Shown: positions 44,856 through 53,678, counted from the first letter of the stretch. The stretch: 64,000 nucleotides of DNA from Trueperella sp. (GCA_030532125.1 JAUNLU010000002.1:53897-117896); one strand, 5' to 3'. Translations and numbers: made by a program. The notes: generated from the sequence alone by a model not told the origin.

Positions 44856-46265
44856 GTGACAAGTGTAGCGGTCACTGACGTTAATCGAGAATTCGCCGGC
44901 GCCGCCAACTATGCTGAGCGCATGGATGAAATAGCGATAAAAACCCGAGTAGCGGAAAATTTTCCCCAAGCGATTGCCGATCTGAAAGAGCTAGTGGCGA
45001 TCGAGTCGATATCTTCTCTGCCTAGCCACGAGCTGCAGATGCAGCAAAGTGCAAACTGGATCGCCGCGCGCACCCGGGAATTAGGGCTAGATACGCAAAT
45101 CATTCAACTACAAACTTCCGAAAATGGGACTGGGCGTCCCGCAATCCTCGCCACCCGCCCCGCGCAGCCCGGCAAACGCACTGTGTTGCTTTACGCCCAC
45201 CACGATGTGCAGCCCACGGGCGAACTAGCGCTCTGGGACACGGCACCTTTTGAGGCGCAAGTAGTAGGCGACCGTATTTATGGCCGGGGAACGGCCGATG
45301 ACAAGGCTGGAGTGATTTTGCACCTTGCCGCCATCGCCGCTGCAGAACCCGGTGCTGGCATAGTCCTCTTTATCGAAGGGGAAGAGGAAGTTGGCTCGCC
45401 CACCTTCGTCGATTTCTTACACACCTACCAGGAAGAACTAGCTGCCGATCTGATTGTGGTGGCCGATTCAAATAACTGGGAAGTGGGCAGCCCGTCATTG
45501 ACTACTTCATTGCGGGGGGTAGCCACATTAGAAGTAGAACTCCGGGTGCTCGACCACGCGCTCCATTCCGGAATGTACGGCGGGCCAATCTTGGACTCGG
45601 TAACTTTAGCGGCGCGGCTTATTGCCACCCTGCATGACGACGCGGGAGATGTGGCAGTTGCTGGTCTAGCTGGTAGCGATAACACCGATGTTGACTACGC
45701 CGAAGCACAGTTGCGCGCGGACGCCGGCGTACTGCCTGGAGTGGAGCTGGCTGGCACCGGGTCACTAACCTCCCGCCTGTGGACCAAACCAGCGATCTCA
45801 GTGATTGCCATGGACACCACCACCGTGGCACAAGCGTCAAACACCATCAGCCCCACCACTAAATTTGTGCTATCCCTGCGCGTCTCGCCAGCACAAGATA
45901 CCAAAGTTGCCGCCGAAGCCTTACGTGCTCATCTGCTTGCCAACGCGCCTTTTGGAGCAGAAGTGACAGTAAATATCGTAGAAACTGGCCCGGGATTCAC
46001 TGCCGGAGCCGACACAGAACTTACCAATCTGGGGCGCGCTGCGCTCGCGGCGGCGTGGGGTAAAGAACCGGTAGATATCGGAGTAGGGGGCTCCATTCCG
46101 TTTATTTCGGATCTAGCAGAAGTGTTCCCGGCCGCTAGCATCTTGGTAACCGGGGTGGAAGACCCAGACACCCGCGCGCACAGTGCCAACGAGTCTCTCC
46201 ACTTGGGAGATTGGCAAAACGCGATAGTGGCCGAAGCGCTGTTACTCAGCGAGTTGGCAAACTAG
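44856..46265 (+). CDS. M20-family metallodipeptidase
   Basis: A 469-residue di-zinc peptidase (Rv2141c-like). Metal and catalytic motifs are LLYAHHDVQPTG (His ligand and Asp), YGRGTADDKAGV (bridging Asp), FIEGEEEVGSPTF (catalytic Glu pair) and IVVADSNNWEVG (Asp). A dimerisation lid occupies about 225-345, and the last His is in RAHSANESLHLG. No signal peptide, so it acts in the cytoplasm on dipeptides or N-acyl amino acids. An internal ATG at 44922 is a possible alternative start but lacks a binding site. Confidence 0.9.
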   Translation: MTSVAVTDVNREFAGAANYAERMDEIAIKTRVAENFPQAIADLKELVAIESISSLPSHELQMQQSANWIAARTRELGLDTQIIQLQTSENGTGRPAILATRPAQPGKRTVLLYAHHDVQPTGELALWDTAPFEAQVVGDRIYGRGTADDKAGVILHLAAIAAAEPGAGIVLFIEGEEEVGSPTFVDFLHTYQEELAADLIVVADSNNWEVGSPSLTTSLRGVATLEVELRVLDHALHSGMYGGPILDSVTLAARLIATLHDDAGDVAVAGLAGSDNTDVDYAEAQLRADAGVLPGVELAGTGSLTSRLWTKPAISVIAMDTTTVAQASNTISPTTKFVLSLRVSPAQDTKVAAEALRAHLLANAPFGAEVTVNIVETGPGFTAGADTELTNLGRAALAAAWGKEPVDIGVGGSIPFISDLAEVFPAASILVTGVEDPDTRAHSANESLHLGDWQNAIVAEALLLSELAN

Positions 46266-46276
46266 CGCAGTAAACG

Positions 46277-47410
46277 ATGCGAGTTTTCTTTTGTGCTGAG
46301 GCCCTACCGGGCATGAGCCCGGGCGCAGTAGCTGATCTGGCGCAGGACAGTTGGTGGCAGATTCGCCCTGCAGACGCAGTGGAAACTTTTCCGGTTTCGC
46401 CCGGGTGGCCCCGCGACTTAATCGGCACTGGGCTAGCGGAAATTGCGCAACGCACCTATCCCGATCTGCGCGCATTGGAACGCGGCGATTCGCTAGCAGA
46501 CCCCTGGCATGTCATCTGGATATCTGATGAGCAGCACTATGCACTTATTGACTTGGCAGATGCAATGTCCTGGGAGGGACATGGTTCGCCACTGGGTTCG
46601 TCTGCGTTTTTAGGCAGAGATCTGCACACCTTAATCACTAGCGGAGTGCGCCGTCTGCAGATAAATCTGCCGCAGTTTATGAGGTACTCTGACGCCGGGC
46701 AAGGGCTGCTAGCCGCACTTACTGGCCAGGACACTACGGGGGCGGACACTCGAACCGTAGCGCAAATTATTGGCGCAGCTAGGCAAGCAATTTCCCAGCT
46801 CACTGTGTACGTTACCTATTCTGCTCCGATGGAATTAGCGGGGTTCTCCGGGATGGCTCATAGCTGGGCAGAACAGGGATTGGATCCGCAGCTGGCCCAG
46901 CGAGCGCAGCAAGAACTGGGGCAGTGGGGGAATACGGTCGCGCAGGCACTGGACACCATGGCGGACCGACTGCTGCCCGGAACTCCGCTGGCCACACAGA
47001 GTGCATACGCCGGCGCTGGCGGGGGACTCGCCATGATGCTGGAAGTGCTGCGCGCCCGAGTATTGCCAATTGGGGCTTATTTATTTGGTATGTACCCCGA
47101 AACTGATACCGCTATTTCGCAAAGTGATTTGTGCTGCTATATCGGGGGCAGAATTGGCGTTAATATCCCCAGTCCGTTAACAGAACTGTCTGACCGGGCG
47201 GGGAAATACGGTGTACCGGTGGTGTTGGTTGCCGATGCGGCGGGGATGCGCAAAGGCGAACTCCAAAATTTGGGAGTTCATGGTTCCTATGAGTTGCGCC
47301 CCGAGCTGGCATTTTTGGAACCACAGCCCGATGATCCGCAAAGTAGCGCGGCCATTACTGAAAAATTAGCTGAACAGCTCCAGCGTGTCGCCGTCACCTG
47401 GGGATACTAA
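46277..47410 (+). CDS. glycerate-kinase-like protein with altered active site
   Basis: A 377-residue protein that aligns by eye with GlxK-type glycerate kinases: MRVFFCAEALPG matches the MRVVIAPDSFKG start, PLGSSAFLGRDLHTLITSGVRR matches the ANSYGVGQLI-x-AL region, and YAGAGGGLAMMLEVLRARVLP matches the PGAGAAGGLGFAL segment. The hallmark GLGGSATNDGG loop reads NLPQFMRYSDAG, and the early SLSA phosphate segment is changed. It is likely inactive as a kinase or has a new substrate. In mycobacteria the equivalent (Rv2205c) also neighbours an IscA-type gene. Confidence 0.7.
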   Translation: MRVFFCAEALPGMSPGAVADLAQDSWWQIRPADAVETFPVSPGWPRDLIGTGLAEIAQRTYPDLRALERGDSLADPWHVIWISDEQHYALIDLADAMSWEGHGSPLGSSAFLGRDLHTLITSGVRRLQINLPQFMRYSDAGQGLLAALTGQDTTGADTRTVAQIIGAARQAISQLTVYVTYSAPMELAGFSGMAHSWAEQGLDPQLAQRAQQELGQWGNTVAQALDTMADRLLPGTPLATQSAYAGAGGGLAMMLEVLRARVLPIGAYLFGMYPETDTAISQSDLCCYIGGRIGVNIPSPLTELSDRAGKYGVPVVLVADAAGMRKGELQNLGVHGSYELRPELAFLEPQPDDPQSSAAITEKLAEQLQRVAVTWGY

Positions 47411-47482
47411 TCTCACCGTGGTGGGAAACTCGATATCCGGGTAAGCTGGCACTGATTATTTTCCGAATCGATGGAGGGCCTG

Positions 47483-47833
47483 ATGAGCGATATGCTCGAA
47501 CAAACCACTCATGGAGTAGAACTAACTACGGCTGCGGTAGCAAAGGTCAAATCGCTATTGGCCCAAGAAGGGCGCGATGATCTCCGCCTGCGGGTAGCGG
47601 TACAACCAGGCGGTTGTTCTGGGCTAATCTACCAGCTCTACTTCGATGAGCGTTTGCTTGATGACGACGCAGTGCGGGACTTTGATGGAGTAGAAGTAGT
47701 AGTAGACAAAATGTCGGTACCGTATCTAGTGGGCGCCACAGTTGACTTTGCGGACACTATCGAACGCCAAGGATTCACAATTGATAATCCCAGTGCAGCC
47801 GGATCCTGTTCCTGTGGGCAGTCATTTAACTAA
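47483..47833 (+). CDS. erpA: iron-sulfur cluster insertion protein (ErpA/HesB family)
   Basis: A 116-residue A-type carrier that delivers Fe-S clusters to apoproteins. The three cluster Cys are in QPGGCSGLIYQLYFDE (about 47) and GSCSCGQSFN at the C-terminus, the invariant C-x60ish-CxC layout. ATG 47483 is chosen because GGAGG at 47473-47477 lies just upstream; an earlier in-frame ATG overlaps that site. TAAGCT at 47442-47447 could be its -10. Confidence 0.92.
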   Translation: MSDMLEQTTHGVELTTAAVAKVKSLLAQEGRDDLRLRVAVQPGGCSGLIYQLYFDERLLDDDAVRDFDGVEVVVDKMSVPYLVGATVDFADTIERQGFTIDNPSAAGSCSCGQSFN

Positions 47834-47912
47834 AGCTGCTGGAGCTCCGGCTAAGAATTGCTGCGGAGCTTATGAGACACTAGACCGGTAAAACATTTTT
47901 ACAGGAGTTGTT

Positions 47913-48875
47913 ATGCGCAAAGTTGCGATTGCATTGGCAGCTGTGCTGATGCTAGTAGGCGTGGTGGGCTGCAGTTCTTCAGATGACAAAAAAGAAACTG
48001 ATGCTACCGCCACCGAAGTACAGATAGCGTCAGCTGACATCATGCCGTCGTTAAACGAAGACGGCGAATTTCCAGTTTTAGAATTCCCAAGTTCGAAGCC
48101 GCCTGCCGGGTTACAGCTTTTGGTGCTGGAAAAAGGCAAGGGACGCACAGTCGAGAGCACAGATTTAATTGTCGCTAATTATGTGGGTCAAGTTTGGGGT
48201 AACGCTGACCCGTTTGACTCATCATTTGAGCGCAAAATGTCTACCTCATTTGAGCTATTCAAGGTGATCCCCGGCTGGCAAAAGGGGCTGGCTGGATTGC
48301 AAGAGGGTGCCAAAGTTATTCTTTCTATTCCTCCGGAAATGGGTTATGGCGACCAAGGTGCCCCCAGTGCTGGTATTGGTGGAGCAGACACCATTGCTTT
48401 CTATGTTGAGGTAGTGGCAGCATATGGCAATGATCAGGCTGGTGATCCAGATGCGGCCATGCAGGTGGAGTTGGATTCCTTGCCTGTAGCGGTTACCGGT
48501 GAGCTGGGTAAACCAGTGACTATTAAAGTTAAAGACAGCGCGGAACCTCCTGCGGAACTGACTACCACGGTAATTGCGCGGGGTAGTGGGGCGCCAGTAG
48601 GCGGTGAAGACTCGCGCGTCTACATCTCGTACGCTATGACCTTATGGGACAACTCCCAAAAAGAGGAGACTTACGCCGGCAACGGCCCGCAGGAAGTGCC
48701 GATTGTAGAAGGCTCTCCATTTGTGGCACTATCTGGTATTCCAGTGGGGTCTCGGGTGCTAATCACTGCTCCGGCAAATGGTGGTGACGGCAGCGACTCT
48801 AAGAATCCGGTCACTACGCCGGCGTACGCAATTATGGTCGATATCTTGGGAATACAGCTCCCGCCTGAGAAGTAG
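47913..48875 (+). CDS. FKBP-type peptidyl-prolyl isomerase lipoprotein
   Basis: A 320-residue exported lipoprotein. The lipobox VVGC places the acylated Cys at 20. An FKBP domain (about 65-165) has the signature VANYVGQVWGNADPFDSSF, GWQKGLAGLQEGAKVILSIPPEMGYG and IAFYVEVVAAY. The C-terminal half (about 185-320) repeats the pattern in eroded form: VYISYAMTLWDNSQKEETY, SGIPVGSRVLITAPANGG, YAIMVDILGI. This is a tandem FKBP whose second unit has probably lost activity. It should help fold secreted proteins on the outer face of the membrane. AGGAG precedes the start. Confidence 0.9.
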   Translation: MRKVAIALAAVLMLVGVVGCSSSDDKKETDATATEVQIASADIMPSLNEDGEFPVLEFPSSKPPAGLQLLVLEKGKGRTVESTDLIVANYVGQVWGNADPFDSSFERKMSTSFELFKVIPGWQKGLAGLQEGAKVILSIPPEMGYGDQGAPSAGIGGADTIAFYVEVVAAYGNDQAGDPDAAMQVELDSLPVAVTGELGKPVTIKVKDSAEPPAELTTTVIARGSGAPVGGEDSRVYISYAMTLWDNSQKEETYAGNGPQEVPIVEGSPFVALSGIPVGSRVLITAPANGGDGSDSKNPVTTPAYAIMVDILGIQLPPEK

Positions 48876-48884
48876 CCGCGATAT

Positions 48885-48916
48885 CACAATTAGTTAGCAA
48901 CACAATTAGTTAGCAA
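48885..48916. repeat. 16-bp tandem direct repeat
   Basis: CACAATTAGTTAGCAA occurs twice without a gap between the FKBP stop codon and the terminator hairpin. It may reflect local duplication by slippage; no function is evident. Confidence 0.85.
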
Positions 48917-48955
48917 AAATCTGGGGAAGCAGCGCAGCTGCTTCCCCAGATTTTT
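48915..48955. terminator. bidirectional rho-independent terminator (FKBP / sodA)
   Basis: A perfect 19-bp stem with a 3-nt loop: the left arm 48915-48933 begins AAAAATCTGGGG and the right arm 48937-48955 ends CCCCAGATTTTT. With A5 and T5 at the two ends it works on both strands, between two convergent genes. Confidence 0.95.
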
Positions 48956-48974
48956 GTAGTGGCTACTTGCGTAA

Positions 48975-49598
48975 TTACCGCAGAATCATTTCCGTGGCCT
49001 TTTCTTGAGCGGTGGTCAACCGCGCTGCCACATCTTCCCAATTGACGATATTCCAGATTGCCTTGACGTAATCTGCCTTGACATTCAAGTAGTCCAGGTA
49101 GAAAGCATGCTCCCACATATCCAACATGAACAGTGGGTAAGTTCCTACTGGTACGTTGTTCTGCTGATCGAATAGCTGGAAGATATTTAGTTTTCCACTA
49201 ATCGAATCGAATGCCAGCACTGCCCAGCCGGAGCCCTGAATACCGGTTGCAGCGGCAGTAAAGTGCTGCTGGAAGTTAGCGAAGGATCCGAAAGCATCTT
49301 TAATTGCTTCCAAAAGTTCGCCTTCTGGTTCGCCACCACCATTTGGTGACAGATTCTTCCAGAACACACTGTGGTTGGTGTGACCGCCGAGGTTAAAAGC
49401 TAAATCTTTTGAGAATTGGTTAACTTTAGACAGGTCTCCGGCTTCGCGGGCTGCGGCCAAATTCTCTAGTGCAGAATTGGCTCCGGCGACGTATGCCGCG
49501 TGGTGCTTGGAATGGTGAAGTTCCATGATTTTGCCTGAGATATGTGGCTCCAAGGCACTGTAGTCATAGTCAAGCTCTGGCAAAGTATAGACCGTCAT
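48975..49598 (-). CDS. sodA: superoxide dismutase (Mn/Fe)
   Basis: A 207-residue cytoplasmic Mn/Fe SOD. Metal ligands are visible in [13 protein letters not shown] (His), [13 protein letters not shown] (His) and [11 protein letters not shown] (Asp and His). The GGHTNHS form and the Gln-rich stretch FDQQNN near 148 favour a manganese or cambialistic enzyme over strictly iron. It has no signal peptide. The start follows a strong GGAGG. It is monocistronic, ended by the 48915-48955 terminator. Confidence 0.95.
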   Translation of the reverse strand: MTVYTLPELDYDYSALEPHISGKIMELHHSKHHAAYVAGANSALENLAAAREAGDLSKVNQFSKDLAFNLGGHTNHSVFWKNLSPNGGGEPEGELLEAIKDAFGSFANFQQHFTAAATGIQGSGWAVLAFDSISGKLNIFQLFDQQNNVPVGTYPLFMLDMWEHAFYLDYLNVKADYVKAIWNIVNWEDVAARLTTAQEKATEMILR

Positions 49599-49820
49599 TT
49601 ATCCTCCAAAATGTCTATTTTGTGCCCTAGTCTGGGGCACATCACTAACTCTAACGACGATGCATCCGGAATAATTTCAATATCTGTGCTCCTAGTCCAC
49701 TACTGCGCTGACAGCGAAAATATTCTGATCGTGTCCGCCCACTAATACTGCGGAGAGTAATTCGCGACCAGAGCAAAAAGATCGTTATTATGGACTTGGT
49801 TAACCAATATGGAGGTAATG

Positions 49821-50243
49821 ATGACGGAGAATTCCGCACCGGCAACGCAGCGCAAAGATGCTCTGGAAGTACTGGTTTATTCAGACAATAGCGACGTGCG
49901 GGCTGAGGTGATCCAAGCCGTAGGTCGCCGGGTGGCTACCGAGTTACCGGAAATTAATTTCACTGAAGCTGCTACCTATGAAGGCACCTATCAGCAAGTG
50001 CGGGATGGCAATTTTGACCTCTTAATCCTGGATGCGGAAACCGCTAAACTCGGCGGGATCGGTATGGGGAAGATGGTTCGGGATGAGATCGATCCAGATA
50101 TTCCATACATCATCCTCATTGCCCGGCCACAAGACGAATGGCTGGCGCGAGTGGCTAAGCCAGAAGCAATTCTGCCCTTCCCGGTAAATCCACGTGAAAT
50201 CTCTGCGACAGTAGCCGATATTTTGCGTGATCGAGTTAAGTAA
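49821..50243 (+). CDS. receiver-like (CheY-fold) protein with missing phosphotransfer residues
   Basis: A 140-residue single-domain protein. After a polar 15-residue start it follows the receiver pattern: LEVLVYSDNSDVRAEVIQAV (beta1/alpha1), FDLLILDAETAKLGGIGMGK with Asp at the phosphoacceptor position, IPYIILIARPQDEW and AILPFPVNPREISATVADIL. The usual acidic pair is reduced to SD, the Thr/Ser after beta4 is Ala and the beta5 Lys is absent. It has no output domain. ATG 49821 is best spaced from GGAGG (49811-49815). trpD begins 11 nt downstream. Confidence 0.75.
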   Translation: MTENSAPATQRKDALEVLVYSDNSDVRAEVIQAVGRRVATELPEINFTEAATYEGTYQQVRDGNFDLLILDAETAKLGGIGMGKMVRDEIDPDIPYIILIARPQDEWLARVAKPEAILPFPVNPREISATVADILRDRVK

Positions 50244-50254
50244 CTGAGCAAATA

Positions 50255-51310
50255 GTGACTTTTACTTGGCCTGATCTCACCACAAAAGTTATTGCACGCC
50301 AGGATTTGACGCGGGCAGAAACCGCGTGGGCAATGGATAGCGTAATGTCTGGCGAAGCCAGCCCGATCCAATTGGCTGGTTTCTTGACGGCACTTGCTAC
50401 TAAGGGCGAAACAGCAGAAGAATTTCTCGGCTTAGCGGACTCTATGCAAGCCCACGCTCGCCCAGTGGAACTGACTTCAGAATCACTAGATATTGTCGGC
50501 ACGGGGGGCGACCGGCTGCGGACCGTCAATATATCCACTACGGCTGCACTGGTTATTGCGGCTGGTGGCGTCAAGGTGGTAAAACACGGCAACCGCGCGT
50601 CGTCGTCAAAATCAGGATCAGCAGACTGCCTGGAAGAACTCGGCGTAGATCTGGATTTACCGATTCCAGCAGTGGAAAAAATATTTCACGAATTGGGGAT
50701 TACTTTCCTATTTGCCAATTTGTTCCACCCGGCAATGAAATACGCGGCGCGGGCGCGTAAAGAGTTGGCGGTGGCCACTGCCTTCAACGTATTAGGCACT
50801 TTAACGAATCCGGCGCAGCCAGTAGCGGGGGCAATCGGGGTGGCTAATGCCAGCCGGGCCCCTTTGGTGGCAGGCGTATTGGAGCGGCGGAAAAATCGGG
50901 CATTGGTTTTCCGAGGCGAAAATGGGCTAGATGAGCTCTCATCTGCAGTGCGCAACCAAGTTTGGGAAGTGCGGGACGGTACCACGAACTACTACGAATT
51001 TGATGCTGCTGAACTGGGGCTACCGCAGGCAGATATTAGCGATCTATTGGGCGCGGATGCCGCCTATAACGCCAAAGTTACGCGGGAAGTGCTAGCGGGA
51101 GCGCGCGGCCCGGTCCGAGATTCAGTGTGTCTGAACGCCGCTGGTGCCTTTGTAGCCGACGGGCAGTTAGCTGGCGTGCGGCCTCAAGATGGCACTTTCC
51201 TAGAGCGGATGGCAAATGGTCTGGAAATTGCCACCCAAACTATAGATTCTGGAGCCGCCAGTGCCTTGTTGGCTAATTGGGTGGCGCTGTCTGATCAGTT
51301 GTCCGAATAG
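50255..51310 (+). CDS. trpD: anthranilate phosphoribosyltransferase
   Basis: Joins anthranilate and PRPP in tryptophan synthesis; 351 residues. The PRPP motif GTGGDRLRTVNIST (about 86), KHGNRASSSKSGSADCLEELG and FLFANLFHPAMKYAA with RARKELAVATAFNVLGTLTNP are all intact. As in mycobacteria it stands apart from the rest of the trp operon, here cotranscribed with the receiver-like gene. Start GTG 50255; no strong ribosome binding site. It is convergent with the AsnC-type gene, 1 nt away. Confidence 0.95.
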   Translation: MTFTWPDLTTKVIARQDLTRAETAWAMDSVMSGEASPIQLAGFLTALATKGETAEEFLGLADSMQAHARPVELTSESLDIVGTGGDRLRTVNISTTAALVIAAGGVKVVKHGNRASSSKSGSADCLEELGVDLDLPIPAVEKIFHELGITFLFANLFHPAMKYAARARKELAVATAFNVLGTLTNPAQPVAGAIGVANASRAPLVAGVLERRKNRALVFRGENGLDELSSAVRNQVWEVRDGTTNYYEFDAAELGLPQADISDLLGADAAYNAKVTREVLAGARGPVRDSVCLNAAGAFVADGQLAGVRPQDGTFLERMANGLEIATQTIDSGAASALLANWVALSDQLSE

Positions 51311-51311
51311 G

Positions 51312-51590
51312 TTAATCAAGCCCAATATCAAAGGCAGCTTCTAAATCGGCGCGGGAAAATTCCTGGAATGCCAAGTGAGTACGGATCTTGCGCACGCCCG
51401 GAACCTTGGCGATTTTTCCGGGGATAACTTCCGCCAGCTGATCATGCTCAGGAACTGCGATAACCGCGATCAGATCAACATCGCCAGTTACCGAATAAAC
51501 CTGTTTGACACAGCGGATTGAAGCGACCGCGTCAGCAACTTCAGGAATCTTGTCGACCTCAGCGTCGAGCAAAACAATTGCGGTATACAT
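51312..51590 (-). CDS. stand-alone Lrp/AsnC ligand-binding (RAM) domain protein
   Basis: A 92-residue protein consisting only of the alpha-beta RAM domain of Lrp/AsnC regulators: TAIVLLDAEVDKIPEVADAV, VYSVTGDVDLIAVIAVPEHD and VPGVRKIRTHLAF. There is no helix-turn-helix. Such stand-alone domains assemble into oligomers that bind amino acids, and some actinobacterial versions sit beside trpD. A regulatory link to tryptophan is a guess from context. TAGACT near 51633 may be its -10. Confidence 0.88.
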   Translation of the reverse strand: MYTAIVLLDAEVDKIPEVADAVASIRCVKQVYSVTGDVDLIAVIAVPEHDQLAEVIPGKIAKVPGVRKIRTHLAFQEFSRADLEAAFDIGLD

Positions 51591-51692
51591 GAAACTCTTT
51601 CTGTCTGTTCCTGAGCTAAGTCTATTGGGGTAGGGGTAGTTAGGCAGCTATTTAGCGATAAGCGCGCCTCGCTAGTTATGAGAGCTGCTGGG

Positions 51693-52115
51693 TCATAAGC
51701 GCGCACCGTCGTCGTCATATGGTTTTTCTCGCGGGGAAGAAAGCCAAATCCCAGCGCCAAGTGCTCCAAAGCCACCGATTCCACCGCTAATAATGAGGGC
51801 AGTAGGCAAGGACAATACCCCTACCCAGCTGAGAGCTACTAGTCCGAGCAAAATTGCGGCTGCCCCTAGGGTGAGGAGGGTAGCCGCAGAGACGGGAGTG
51901 GCTGGCGGCGGCGGAAGTTGTGCGGGGTCGAAGCTCTCCGCCGCATCATCTGGGGGAGTGGGTGACCAGTCACGCGGGCCACCACCCGCAACTGTGGGGT
52001 GCGATAAATCAGGTAGTTGGGCGGCAATATCTTGGAAAGCTAAATCGAACTCGCGTTGCGAGCGCGGAGCGGGGGCAGCGTCATCTGCTCCAGAATTTGA
52101 TTTAGCGTTAGTCAT
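51693..52115 (-). CDS. two-helix membrane protein with Pro-rich N-terminus
   Basis: A 140-residue protein: a cytoplasmic acidic/Pro-rich half with FQDIAAQLPDLSHP and FDPAQLPPPPATPV, then two hydrophobic helices (about 77-95 and 102-126) and a charged end (REKPYDDDGARL). The F-x-PP-x-PPP-P block followed by paired helices is typical of a widespread actinobacterial protein of unknown function. The start is predicted to be leaderless. Confidence 0.65.
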   Translation of the reverse strand: MTNAKSNSGADDAAPAPRSQREFDLAFQDIAAQLPDLSHPTVAGGGPRDWSPTPPDDAAESFDPAQLPPPPATPVSAATLLTLGAAAILLGLVALSWVGVLSLPTALIISGGIGGFGALGAGIWLSSPREKPYDDDGARL

Positions 52116-52121
52116 GCCGCA

Positions 52122-52127
52122 ATCCTA
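52122..52127 (-). promoter_or_regulatory. candidate -10 for leaderless membrane protein gene
   Basis: TAGGAT on the minus strand is followed by 6 nt and ATG 52115; there is no Shine-Dalgarno sequence. Confidence 0.5.
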
Positions 52128-52297
52128 CCCACAGTTGAATGACTATTACCGCATCTGGGTGTGAAAAGATTTCGGCGAAACCGGTAGAATGACTCACGGC
52201 GCAGGCATACGCGGGATGTGTATTTGCTGCGCATCTGCGCAATCCAAATATGTGTGCCGCTAGGCGCGGGAATATAAGACTACTAGGAGGAACACGG

Positions 52298-53521
52298 ATG
52301 ACTATCCGTCGCGTAGCACTGCTGACTGCAGGAGGATTTGCTCCCTGCTTGTCTACGGCAGTTGGTGACTTGATTGAACGCTATACCAAAGAGCTTCCGG
52401 AGGCCGAAATTATTGGCTACCAGCATGGTTATCATGGCCTGCTGACCGGTAACTACGTGGTTTTCGACGATGAAGCCCGGGAAAAAGCTCAGGTACTGAC
52501 CAAATTTGGTGGTTCTCCAATTGGAAACTCGCGAGTTAAGCTCACCAATACGCAGAACTTGGTAGAGCGGGGGTTGATTAAGAGCGGGGAAAGCGCGCTG
52601 GAGGTAGCGGCCGAACAGCTGCGTAAAGACGGCGTAGATGTGCTGCACACGATCGGTGGCGACGACACCAATACCACCGCTGCTGATCTAGCGGCCTATT
52701 TGCATGAGCATGACTATGAATTGACGGTGGTTGGTCTCCCCAAGACTATTGACAACGATATCGTGCCGATTCGCCAGTCTCTGGGAGCATATTCCGCTGC
52801 GGAACAGGCAGCTATTTTTGCGCAGAACATTGTAGGTGAGCACCGGGTGAACCCGCGGATGCTCATCATCCACGAAATCATGGGGCGCAACTGTGGTTAC
52901 TTGGCAGCGCAGACGGCGGTAGAGTACCGCAACTGGTGGAAAGAACAGGACTGGGTGCCTTCGGCTGGGCTGATGAAAGAGCGCTGGGATATTCATGCGC
53001 TCTACCTGCCTGAAATGTCCTTTGATTTTGACGTCGAAGCCTCGCGCTTGCGCCAAATAATGGATGAATACGGCAATGTGAACATCTTCCTTTCGGAAGG
53101 TGCGGGAGTTCCGGAAATCATCCAAGAAATGATCGAAGCTGGGGAAGAACCAGAGCGCGACCCATTTGGGCATGTCAAACTGGATATGATCAATCCGGGT
53201 CAGTGGCTGGCGAATAAGTTCTCACAGATCATCGGCGCAGAAAAGGTGATGGTGCAGAAGTCGGGTTACTTCTCCCGGTCGGCTAAGTCCAATGAGCGCG
53301 ATCTGCAGCTCATCGCTGAGATGGCTGATAAAGCAGTGGCGAGTGCAATTGCTGGTGTCTCAGGCGTTATTGGGCACGACGAAGAAAATAACGATGAACT
53401 ATCGGCTATTGCATTTGAGCGTATTGCTGGACACAAGAAATTCGATGTGCGCCAGCAGTGGTTTGTTGACCTGATGGATGAAATTGGTCAGCCGTGGAGC
53501 CCGAAGTTCGACGAAGAATAA
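52298..53521 (+). CDS. pfp: 6-phosphofructokinase, PPi-dependent type
   Basis: A 407-residue phosphofructokinase. The two positions that separate ATP from PPi users both read PPi-type: IGGDDTNTTAADLAAY has Asp where ATP enzymes have Gly (GGDGS), and LPKTIDNDIVP has Lys in place of Gly (PGTIDND). Other conserved parts are LLTAGGFAPCLSTAVGDL, FGGSPIGNSRVKL and IHEIMGRNCGYLAAQTA. It should reversibly phosphorylate fructose 6-phosphate with pyrophosphate. ATG 52298 follows AGGAGG. A terminator follows at 53551. Many genomes label this gene pfkA. Confidence 0.9.
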   Translation: MTIRRVALLTAGGFAPCLSTAVGDLIERYTKELPEAEIIGYQHGYHGLLTGNYVVFDDEAREKAQVLTKFGGSPIGNSRVKLTNTQNLVERGLIKSGESALEVAAEQLRKDGVDVLHTIGGDDTNTTAADLAAYLHEHDYELTVVGLPKTIDNDIVPIRQSLGAYSAAEQAAIFAQNIVGEHRVNPRMLIIHEIMGRNCGYLAAQTAVEYRNWWKEQDWVPSAGLMKERWDIHALYLPEMSFDFDVEASRLRQIMDEYGNVNIFLSEGAGVPEIIQEMIEAGEEPERDPFGHVKLDMINPGQWLANKFSQIIGAEKVMVQKSGYFSRSAKSNERDLQLIAEMADKAVASAIAGVSGVIGHDEENNDELSAIAFERIAGHKKFDVRQQWFVDLMDEIGQPWSPKFDEE

Positions 53522-53550
53522 GCCAATAGGGCAAAGTCACTAAGGTACTG

Positions 53551-53584
53551 AAGTGGCGCCGGGCAAAAGCTCGGCGCCACTTTT
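53551..53584 (+). terminator. rho-independent terminator of the phosphofructokinase gene
   Basis: AAGTGGCGCCG (53551-53561) pairs with CGGCGCCACTT (53572-53582), a perfect 11-bp GC-rich stem followed by TT, 30 nt after the stop codon. Confidence 0.85.
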
Positions 53585-53672
53585 GTGCCGAAATACTGGC
53601 GGAATATATGTGCTGCATTCGGCCGGGCCATACCGCGACTCGGGACGATATGCCTTATGGCATTCTTTTGTT

Positions 53673-53678
53673 TACAAT
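53673..53678 (+). promoter_or_regulatory. candidate -10 for leaderless aroG transcript
   Basis: TACAAT, a near-perfect -10, is followed by 6 nt and GTG 53685. No ribosome binding site is present. Confidence 0.6.
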
